This document shows, piece by piece, positions 1 through 6,388 of a stretch of DNA of 9,909 nt. Each line of letters begins with the position of its first letter. Position 1 is the first letter of the stretch. This DNA comes from Prevotellaceae bacterium UBA1726 (lineage in GTDB: Bacteria > Bacteroidota > Bacteroidia > Bacteroidales > Bacteroidaceae). The notes beneath the pieces were generated by a model. It saw only the letters and a list, made by a program, of their open reading frames with translations. It searched no databases and was not told the DNA's origin. The translations under genes and the position numbers were made by a program. Location of the stretch: the NCBI GenBank assembly GCA_002316005.1, contig DCIM01000091.1, positions 1 to 9,909 on the forward strand, in the 5' to 3' direction.

Positions 1-230
1 ATACCATCACCATTCTCTGCACCAACATATTTGATAAAAGCAGTCTCACCAAGATCTTCCGACTGTTCCTTTACATAAGCATCATCGGTAGAGTTCTTTG
101 CACCAAGATAAACAAGGCCTGAGCCTGAAGGATAAGCCTCGGCCACTACATAGAGGTTCTTGTAAGGAGTAGAAGCATTTGCTGCAACACATGCGAGCAT
201 AAATGCACATACAGATAAAATTTTCTTCAT
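1..230 (-). CDS. Secreted protein of unknown function, N-terminal 76 codons (3' end outside window)
   Basis: The frame opens at an ATG at 228-230 and stays open to the window edge. Residues 1-19 (MKKILSVCAFMLACVAANA) form a clear type I signal peptide: two lysines, a hydrophobic core and an A-N-A cleavage site. The mature part begins STPYKNLYVVAEAYPSGSG and continues with an acidic, Ser/Thr-rich stretch. The pattern of a beta strand followed by 'YPSGSGLVYLG' resembles the start of repeat modules in secreted Bacteroidales proteins (InlB B-repeat-like or similar beta-rich domains), but too little is present to assign a family. No cysteine follows the signal peptide, so it is probably not a lipoprotein. 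It starts 19 bases after the transporter stop, behind an A/T-rich leader with no obvious terminator, so it is probably the next gene of the operon. Function is unknown; the existence of the gene is well supported. Confidence 0.8.
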   Translation of the reverse strand, partial: MKKILSVCAFMLACVAANASTPYKNLYVVAEAYPSGSGLVYLGAKNSTDDAYVKEQSEDLGETAFIKYVGAENGDG

Positions 231-249
231 AATAATTATTGTTTTAAAG

Positions 250-1398
250 TTATACTGTTTTTGTCTTGAAAGCACAGAATGAAAGATAGAGCGCACACAC
301 GAGGATAACGCTAATACCACCTACTATACCAAACCACTCAATGGCGAAGCCGATGATCGGAGTCACGATAGCACCTCCAGAGATGGCTGTAATCATAAGA
401 CCTGATATCTCGTTTGCCTTTGAAGGTGTATGTTGGATGGCAACAGAATAGATGATAGAGAATACCGATGAAGCAAGGAAACCGATAGCACCAATACATA
501 CCATATTGACTGTTGGATTGGCAACAAACATAAGAACGAGAATCACTGCCACGCATGTTAGGATATTGACTAGGAAATATTTCACTGCGTCAATACGAGT
601 GAGCAGATATGAACCGAGCAGAGCTCCCACTGTACGGCAGAAGAAATATGTCTGAGGGGCATATTTCACCATCTGTTCATCCCAGTTGAAACGGGTAGCC
701 ATAATCTTAGATGAGAGATAGTTGACTGAAACATCGAGTCCCACAACCGCAAGGATACCTAGAAAAAGGAGCAAGATGACATTATCCTTCAAAAGGGCAA
801 AAGTGCTTGCTATAGATGTCATCTCTTCTTGCTTTGGTTCGCGCTCAATTGGAGTGAGGAGAAGCCACAGACCGGTAATAATGGTGATAGTACCCAGCAC
901 AGGAAAGCAGTAGTACCACTTGTCACCACCCCAGAGTGAGATGGAAAGGATGACAATCTCAGGCCCCAAAAGGGATGATACGGCTTTGATAACCTGTCCA
1001 GCGGTAAGACTGCTTGTAAGCAAGCGGGATTCGGTTATTACATTACCTATAAGAGGATTTAACGACACCTGCAGAATAGTATTTCCTATGCCAAGGAGGG
1101 CAAAAGCAATGATACAGATGGTGCTGTTGTAGTAGAACAGTGGCAGGAACATTCCCACGATTGTAACCACAAAACTTATTAGCACCGTGTTCTTGCGTCC
1201 GATACGACTCATGAGATTGCCGAACGGAATACCTAGGAACAGGAACCAGATGAATACCATTGATGGCACGAATCCTGTCATTGATGGGGACCAATCGAAG
1301 GATTTCTGCACATAGTCGGATGAGATTCCCACAATGTCACAGAATCCCATCACATAGAATCCCAGGAGAAGTGGAATGAGTTGGATAAACTTTTTCAT
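250..1398 (-). CDS. MFS sugar transporter, FHS (fucose/glucose-type) family
   Basis: This is a 382-residue inner-membrane protein with about 12 hydrophobic segments and no signal peptide, the usual size for an MFS symporter. The loop after the second helix reads FGNLMSRIGRKN (residues 59-70), a version of MFS signature A (G-x-L-x-D-R-x-G-R-K) with Ser replacing the usual Asp. Helix 4 contains GIGNTILQVSLNPLIGN (103-119), the Asn-Pro signature of the fucose-galactose-glucose:H+ symporter (FHS) family. Asp21 in helix 1 could match the substrate-linked Asp of E. coli FucP, whereas the Glu of FucP's 'LETAANP' is Gln110 here, by eye. A hydrophilic central loop (about 183-196) separates the two halves. 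In a PUL behind GH92, the inferred role is proton-coupled uptake of the released monosaccharide, plausibly mannose, from the periplasm. The start is the only sensible Met, 13 bases after the upstream stop, with an A-rich leader. Substrate is not proven. Confidence 0.88.
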   Translation of the reverse strand: MKKFIQLIPLLLGFYVMGFCDIVGISSDYVQKSFDWSPSMTGFVPSMVFIWFLFLGIPFGNLMSRIGRKNTVLISFVVTIVGMFLPLFYYNSTICIIAFALLGIGNTILQVSLNPLIGNVITESRLLTSSLTAGQVIKAVSSLLGPEIVILSISLWGGDKWYYCFPVLGTITIITGLWLLLTPIEREPKQEEMTSIASTFALLKDNVILLLFLGILAVVGLDVSVNYLSSKIMATRFNWDEQMVKYAPQTYFFCRTVGALLGSYLLTRIDAVKYFLVNILTCVAVILVLMFVANPTVNMVCIGAIGFLASSVFSIIYSVAIQHTPSKANEISGLMITAISGGAIVTPIIGFAIEWFGIVGGISVILVCALYLSFCAFKTKTV

Positions 1399-1411
1399 CT
1401 TTTATTTGTTT

Positions 1412-2494
1412 TTATTTTAATATGTAATCATAATCTAACCAGAAGAAACGAGGCTGATAAGAGGATACATCTGTGTATAGTTGCTTAATGTCAAGCGTAT
1501 TAACGCAATAGCCTACCAAGAAGCGATTATCCTTCGCGTATTGAGGATGGGCCATGGCGTTGTATGTAATCCAACCTTGTTTCATTCCCGACTCAGGTGT
1601 TGTATATACCAGTTTCTTGTTATACCATGGACCATGCGGAGCATCGGCTATCGCTGTATATATGTCCTTACTCTCACGCTCCTGGGTGAGTAGAATATAT
1701 TTATCATTATGGCGGAATACAGAGAACTGCTCACACATGTTCGGAACATTCCCCGTAAGGCGGGTTGCAAGCATCGGATCCGTTGTCCATTTATCATACG
1801 ACCAGAACTCCAGGTTCCCCAGACAGCCATCCGTCATTTTGAAACGGCATAAATAGAGGCGGTTCTTGCCTTCGGCCATTCGAGTGCCATAGGAATAAAC
1901 GTAGTCACCGGCTTCAATGCAACTGAAGCCAAAATGAATTCCTGCAAGCTCCTTCCACGGGAAATTATGTGAGTCAATGACAGAAAAGTCATCCATTGAC
2001 ACTCGCAGATAGTCAAGTGAATGCCAGAAGAAATCAAATGTTCCATGTCCAAAGGCTGCTATGTCGGCAAAGAAAACATGCAACACTCCATCACGCACAA
2101 AACCATGCTCTGGCCACATCACAGTTCGATAGCCATCCTTGTCAGCTGTAGTGTAGAGCGATGTCGGAGCCTCCGGTGTTCCTGCCGTGATAGTGCGAGC
2201 ATCGTTCTTTGTAACCAAAGAGAAGGCATTTCCACTGATGAATGGTGATAGTTCTCCACGAGTATTGTTCTCCACCTCACCATAGAATGAGTCACCCCAA
2301 AGAAACAGCGACGAATCTTCCGTGATTGGTATGGATATAACTCCGTCTGCTCCTGTCACATTGCCTATACCGGGACGGAACAGGAACTGTTGGAAATAGT
2401 TGTCAAGCACCACCGGTTCGCGCTTTTGCGCAAAACCAGAAAGTGGAAACAAGAGTGCAACTATTAGAAACTGATATTTCTTCATCGTTCTCAT
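1412..2494 (-). CDS. Secreted beta-propeller-like protein resembling DUF4185/DUF5005, putative glycoside hydrolase
   Basis: This is a 360-residue exported protein. From Met4 the sequence MKKYQFLIVALLFPLSGFA is a clean type I signal peptide. The mature part, about 338 residues, has the regular short-strand pattern of a five-bladed propeller. Landmarks are D50-G51; LFLWGDSF (63-70); WPEHGFVRDG (127-136) followed by LHVFFAD; EQFSVFRHNDKYILLTQE (255-272); APHGPW (285-290); YNAMAHPQ (311-318); and VGYCVNT (327-333). The early 'GDSF', the central 'WP-x-x-G' and the late 'YN-x-x-AHP ... Y-x-VN' pattern are what I associate with DUF4185 and DUF5005 proteins. DUF4185 includes endo-D-arabinanases (GH183, from memory). 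I see neither the GH130 'EDPR' type motif nor the usual GH43 N-terminal Asp motif. Acidic candidates for catalysis are D50, D68, E129 and E255, by position only. The first ATG overlaps the GH92 stop by 4 bases; the second, at 2483-2485, gives the better signal peptide. Likely a periplasmic or surface enzyme acting with GH92; substrate unknown. Confidence 0.78.
   Translation of the reverse strand: MRTMKKYQFLIVALLFPLSGFAQKREPVVLDNYFQQFLFRPGIGNVTGADGVISIPITEDSSLFLWGDSFYGEVENNTRGELSPFISGNAFSLVTKNDARTITAGTPEAPTSLYTTADKDGYRTVMWPEHGFVRDGVLHVFFADIAAFGHGTFDFFWHSLDYLRVSMDDFSVIDSHNFPWKELAGIHFGFSCIEAGDYVYSYGTRMAEGKNRLYLCRFKMTDGCLGNLEFWSYDKWTTDPMLATRLTGNVPNMCEQFSVFRHNDKYILLTQERESKDIYTAIADAPHGPWYNKKLVYTTPESGMKQGWITYNAMAHPQYAKDNRFLVGYCVNTLDIKQLYTDVSSYQPRFFWLDYDYILK
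2491..2494 (-). other. ATGA stop/start overlap between GH92 and propeller genes
   Basis: On the minus strand these four bases read ATGA: the ATG opens the propeller gene and the TGA ends the GH92 gene. Such overlaps usually mean translational coupling. A second in-frame ATG at 2483-2485, which lies 5 bases past the stop and starts directly with the Lys-Lys signal peptide, could equally be used. Either way the two products should be made together. Confidence 0.8.
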
Positions 2495-4863
2495 CTTACT
2501 GCTTTATGCGACATTGAAGGAGGAGCCATCTCAGGGGCACTACCCCACTTCTCATTTGGCTTTGGACCCATGATGAGCTTCAGCGTACCGCCACCAACTA
2601 TGTCCTTATGATAAAGCCATGGGCAGTTGTACTCTTTGCCATTTAAATAAGCCTTCTGGATATAGATATTCTCTGCCGAGTTATTAACTGTCTCAATTGT
2701 AAATGTCTTTCCAGAATAGTATTTGCTTGAAAGATGAATTACAGCTTTTGAGAAGAGAGGACTGCCAAGGTCCCAAATTGGTTCTGTGGCACATCCGCCT
2801 TGCATCTGAAACAAGCCAAGGGCGCTGAGTGCATACCACGAACCCATCTGACCTTCGTCTTCGTCGCCCATCCATCCGTCTTGCGGTGTCTTTCCGTAGA
2901 ACTTATCCATGATGGCGCGTGCCCATTTCTGAGTAAGCCAAGGGCGACCGGCATAGTTGAACAAATAAGCAGCCTGCATGTTTGGCTGATTACCATGATT
3001 GATTGGCAAACGGCCCATTGATGCTAGTGATTCTGAGAAATCCACACTCTCGCTCGAGAATTTCCATGGTTCAGAGGCAACAAAACCGCGATTCAGACGC
3101 TCACAGAACTCATTGCTACCAAGGAAATCAACAACATACTGCACATCATGTGGCACAAACCATGTATACTGCCATGCATTGCCTTCTACATAACCCGAAC
3201 CGAGGAATGTGGTGTAACCTAATGAATCGAATGGTTCGAACCACGAACCATCACTATTACGCATGCGCACATATTTTACGTTGGGGTCAAAGATATTCTC
3301 AAAGTTTCTGCTTCGTTTCGCAAATGTCTTAGCTACATCTTCCTTACCCAGGGCTTTTGCAAATTCGCTCACAGACCAATCATCAAAGGCATATTCGAGT
3401 GTGTTTGACACAGGACCATCCTCGTTTGCCACATATCCATGCTTGAGGTATGAATTCAGACATCGATTGCCAACCCAGCCACCTCCTTCGTGTGGACGTC
3501 CTTGTTCCGTCTGCTGATGAATCATTGCAGCAAGGGCTTTCTGTGTATCAAAATCCCGAATTCCTGCCTGATAGGCTGCTGCTATCAATTCAATCGAATG
3601 CGAAGCCACCATAATACCAGAGTATTCAATACCCGCAGGACCCTTTGGCAACCAACCTCCCTTATCATAGAGTTCAAGAAGGGAATTGACATGCATTTTT
3701 GAGTATTCTGGTGCGACAAGATTCCAGAATCCGTTCAGATTCCAGAATGTGTTCCAAAAGGCATCACAGCCAATAACAACATCCTCTGGATTGCTCAGTT
3801 GCTGCTGCTTCTCGTACATATCAATGTATTTGCCATCAACGTCGCTCCATGTCGTACGAGCACAGAACGAACGATACATGTTGGTGTAGAACTTGCGAAG
3901 GGCATCATCATCGTCAGAGGTAACTTCAACTCTTGAAAGGAGGTCGTTCCATGTCTTCTCGCTGTCGCGTGCAACAGCATCAAAGTCGAATCCGTATGGC
4001 TCCATCTCTGTGTCAAGGTTCAGTTTTGCCTGATCGCATGATACAAGCGACAAACCAACCTCTACTACAACCTGCTCGCCTTCCTCTGTGTCAAACTCTA
4101 CAAAAAAACCGAATTTTTTGTCACCCCAGCCTGCCTGAAAACCATCATCAAGATTGCGCACAATCTCGTCCTTACGCCATCCGTTCCAAGTAAGGAATGG
4201 TTTACTGAAACGAATATAGAAACAAACCGAATAGTCCTGGAAGCGTGCGCCCCCATTGCCTGCCTGATATGTGAAGCCACAGAGTTCGGTATCCGACACT
4301 TTCAGGAGATACGCATTGTCAAGAACAAAACCATATTCATCGTTGTTGTGGAGATCGAACAAGATGCGTGAACGATAGTTCTTTGGGAAGGTGTAGCGAT
4401 GAACTCCCACACGCTTGGTTGATGTCTGTTCGGCCTTCACCTTATAGTCATCAAGGAACACAGAATAATATCCTGGACGAGCCACCTCTGTTTTCTTATC
4501 TATACGTGAGCGATACCCCGACCACGGTTTATTCTCATCGCCAGGTACAATCTGTAGCTCACCTGTAGTTGGCATAGCAAGAAGACCTGCCATTGTCCAA
4601 GAGTGGATATGCGAGAAACCTGCTATGTTGTCAATGTCATAATCATATCCTGCCTTCCATCCGGTGTCTTGGTTGTCTGGTCCTAACTGCACCATACCAA
4701 AAGGTGTGCAAGGACCAGGTGTCACCATCCAACGGGAATTGCAGGTGCCGAGGAGTGGATCAACATAATCCACAGGGCGCTTCTGCTGTCGCTTTACATC
4801 CTTTGCATGTATTGACGAGAACCCAAGCAAAGTAACAATGGATAATATAAGTATTCTTTTCAT
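2491..4863 (-). CDS. GH92 family exo-alpha-mannosidase
   Basis: This 790-residue protein matches the usual GH92 length and layout. Residues 1-20 (MKRILILSIVTLLGFSSIHA) are a type I signal peptide without a lipobox, so the enzyme is probably periplasmic. The N-terminal beta-sandwich starts at VDYVDPLLGT (31-40) and includes TPGPCTPFGMVQLGPDN (48-64) and GFSHIHSWTM (82-91). The (alpha/alpha)6 domain follows from about 290. Catalytic motifs are intact: E560 in YVEGNAWQY aligns with the general-acid Glu, and D667/D669 in GDEDEGQMGSWYALSALG align with the Asp pair that activates water in Ca2+-dependent GH92 enzymes (Glu533, Asp642 and Asp644 of BT3990, from memory). The acid-to-base spacing is nearly the same. 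The family removes terminal alpha-mannose with inversion. The +1 subsite motif reads NHGNQPNMQ (622-630), with Gln626 where many alpha-1,2-mannosidases carry Glu, so the exact linkage is uncertain. It starts 12 bases after susD and is followed by an overlapping gene. Confidence 0.96.
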   Translation of the reverse strand: MKRILILSIVTLLGFSSIHAKDVKRQQKRPVDYVDPLLGTCNSRWMVTPGPCTPFGMVQLGPDNQDTGWKAGYDYDIDNIAGFSHIHSWTMAGLLAMPTTGELQIVPGDENKPWSGYRSRIDKKTEVARPGYYSVFLDDYKVKAEQTSTKRVGVHRYTFPKNYRSRILFDLHNNDEYGFVLDNAYLLKVSDTELCGFTYQAGNGGARFQDYSVCFYIRFSKPFLTWNGWRKDEIVRNLDDGFQAGWGDKKFGFFVEFDTEEGEQVVVEVGLSLVSCDQAKLNLDTEMEPYGFDFDAVARDSEKTWNDLLSRVEVTSDDDDALRKFYTNMYRSFCARTTWSDVDGKYIDMYEKQQQLSNPEDVVIGCDAFWNTFWNLNGFWNLVAPEYSKMHVNSLLELYDKGGWLPKGPAGIEYSGIMVASHSIELIAAAYQAGIRDFDTQKALAAMIHQQTEQGRPHEGGGWVGNRCLNSYLKHGYVANEDGPVSNTLEYAFDDWSVSEFAKALGKEDVAKTFAKRSRNFENIFDPNVKYVRMRNSDGSWFEPFDSLGYTTFLGSGYVEGNAWQYTWFVPHDVQYVVDFLGSNEFCERLNRGFVASEPWKFSSESVDFSESLASMGRLPINHGNQPNMQAAYLFNYAGRPWLTQKWARAIMDKFYGKTPQDGWMGDEDEGQMGSWYALSALGLFQMQGGCATEPIWDLGSPLFSKAVIHLSSKYYSGKTFTIETVNNSAENIYIQKAYLNGKEYNCPWLYHKDIVGGGTLKLIMGPKPNEKWGSAPEMAPPSMSHKAVR

Positions 4864-4875
4864 TCTTATGTCTTT
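4864..4875 (-). other. Short A-rich leader before the GH92 start, no Shine-Dalgarno
   Basis: Read on the minus strand, the bases before the GH92 ATG are AAACAAAATAAAAAGACATAAGA; the 5' part covers the end of susD. The leader of the MFS gene (minus strand, upstream of 1398) is very similar: AACAAATAAAAG. Neither contains a GGAGG-like site. A-rich, SD-free leaders are typical of Bacteroidota genes and support the chosen starts. I infer this as an initiation signal only. Confidence 0.5.
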
Positions 4876-6375
4876 TTATTTTGTTTCGTATCCCTCATTC
4901 TGGGTAATCAATCCCTGTGAGAGATTTATCTCATGCTGAGGAATAGGGAAATAACGATGATATGCCTTTGGTGTAGCATCTGGTTTTACTGCCTGAATGA
5001 ATGAAACGAACTCCTCTGGTGCGAGCATTCGCTTCATGTCAAACCAGCGATGACCTTCCATGACAAACTCCTTACGATACTCCTCAAGGACATGCTTCTT
5101 GAAGCCTTCGTATGTGGTATCTGGCTTCTTCACAATGCCCGAACGCTTGCGGACTGTCTGAATTGCCTCGCGTGCCTCATCGTTTGGACCGCCGTTAATC
5201 TCGTTGAGTGCCTCGGCTATGATAAGATACATCTCGGCTGTACGGATTGCAGGGAACACAGCATCACTGCTATTACCATGTGGCTCGGCTTCGCGGTCCC
5301 AGTATTTGAAAATATAAGGAGCATTGAGTGTTGCCTTCGAACCGTCATTGTATGTGAACGACTTTGCCAGTGTCACATTACGACGCTGATCTAACGAACT
5401 GTAGATGCTGTAGAGGTCATCTGTAGCTACCTCCCAACCTTGAGCATTGTCAGGACCGCCAAGACTTGTATCGAGCGAAGGAAGAAGACGAACAAGGAAC
5501 TGACCTCCCTTCCAACCTTCGCTGAGGGTTGTGTTGAAGTTGGCTCCCCAGATGATTTCCGAATTGAAACGGTTGGAAATAAGGAACAGGTCGGCAAACT
5601 TTTCCTGGAGTGGGAACGAAGGGATGACCTTCTTGGCACAGTCAATTGCCAACTGATAGTAGTCCTTGCTCTGACGTTCTGCGCCAAGGGTGTTGTAGAC
5701 ACGGGCAAGAAGTGCTGTAGCTGATAGTGCATAAGGACGTCCGCCTCCCTGACGCTGAGAATAGTTCATATTCTTCTCTGCAAACTTCAAATCGTCGAGG
5801 ATGACAGTATAGATGTCTTCTTCCGAAGCACGAGGTAGTTGCTCATCTTCCGCACCATTCATATCATGAACACGGAGTGGCACAGGACCGAACATCCTCA
5901 CAAGGTCAAAGTACATATATGCACGGAAAAAACGCGCCTCTGACAGAAGATTGTTCTTCAAGGTCTCGTCCATTTCTATAGCTGGCACATGGTCAATGAC
6001 TACATTACAAGTTTTGATAACCTGATAGAAATCGCGCCAGAGATATTCGAGTGGTTCGTTGTAGGCATCAATCTGGAAATTATCTATCGACTGATATGTC
6101 GAAGAGGTTATCTGCGACTTGGCATTGTCTGAGAATACGTCCTGCAACACCCAGTAGTAGTTGAAGAACACGCCACCGAAGTTGTTGTCCCACAATCCAC
6201 CTGGCGAATAGCCGGCTATGATATAGTCGTAGATGGCATTAGTAGCAGTCACAGCATGCTGCTCTGTCTTATAATAACTCTCGGTTGTTATACTGCCCTT
6301 TGGTTCCTCGTCGAGAAAACCGCTACATGAACTGAACAGGGCGATGACACACAGATATAATATATTTCTTTTCAT
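4876..6375 (-). CDS. susD-like: SusD/RagB-family outer-membrane glycan-binding lipoprotein
   Basis: This 499-residue protein is a SusD homolog, the surface lid that binds glycan and docks on the SusC barrel. The N-terminus MKRNILYLCVIALFSSC has a type II signal peptide with Cys17 as the lipidated residue, followed by SGFLDEEPKGSI. The acidic LDEEP just after the Cys fits a surface-exported lipoprotein. Family hallmarks are the TPR-like helix EARFFRAYMYFDLVRMFG (146-163) followed by PVPL; RPYALSATALLARVYN (213-228); the C-terminal RKEFVMEGHRWFDMKRM (434-450); and the closing YFPIPQHEINLSQG (475-488). Length is normal and the frame intact. It starts 13 bases after the susC stop, the standard susC-susD order. 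Aromatic residues that would contact sugar cannot be chosen safely from sequence alone. The ligand is inferred from the GH92 neighbour to be a mannose-containing glycan. Confidence 0.95.
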   Translation of the reverse strand: MKRNILYLCVIALFSSCSGFLDEEPKGSITTESYYKTEQHAVTATNAIYDYIIAGYSPGGLWDNNFGGVFFNYYWVLQDVFSDNAKSQITSSTYQSIDNFQIDAYNEPLEYLWRDFYQVIKTCNVVIDHVPAIEMDETLKNNLLSEARFFRAYMYFDLVRMFGPVPLRVHDMNGAEDEQLPRASEEDIYTVILDDLKFAEKNMNYSQRQGGGRPYALSATALLARVYNTLGAERQSKDYYQLAIDCAKKVIPSFPLQEKFADLFLISNRFNSEIIWGANFNTTLSEGWKGGQFLVRLLPSLDTSLGGPDNAQGWEVATDDLYSIYSSLDQRRNVTLAKSFTYNDGSKATLNAPYIFKYWDREAEPHGNSSDAVFPAIRTAEMYLIIAEALNEINGGPNDEAREAIQTVRKRSGIVKKPDTTYEGFKKHVLEEYRKEFVMEGHRWFDMKRMLAPEEFVSFIQAVKPDATPKAYHRYFPIPQHEINLSQGLITQNEGYETK

Positions 6376-6388
6376 AATTATGCTGCAA

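Noticed and set aside
231..270. A possible Bacteroides-type promoter before the last gene (minus-strand TAACTTTA, near the TAnnTTTG consensus)
   Set aside because: The final G is missing and no TTTG-like -33 element sits at the right distance. The gap is only 19 bases, so readthrough from the operon is simpler.
1412..2494. Assignment of the propeller protein to GH130 (mannoside phosphorylase) or GH43
   Set aside because: GH130 would fit a mannose locus, but the GH130 Glu-Asp-Pro-Arg-type motif and the usual GH43 N-terminal Asp motif are not seen. The GDSF and YN-x-x-AHP motifs fit DUF4185/DUF5005 better.
5050..5394. A plus-strand open frame of 114 codons opposite susD
   Set aside because: It is antisense to the conserved C-terminal SusD motifs, with no family resemblance and no promoter.
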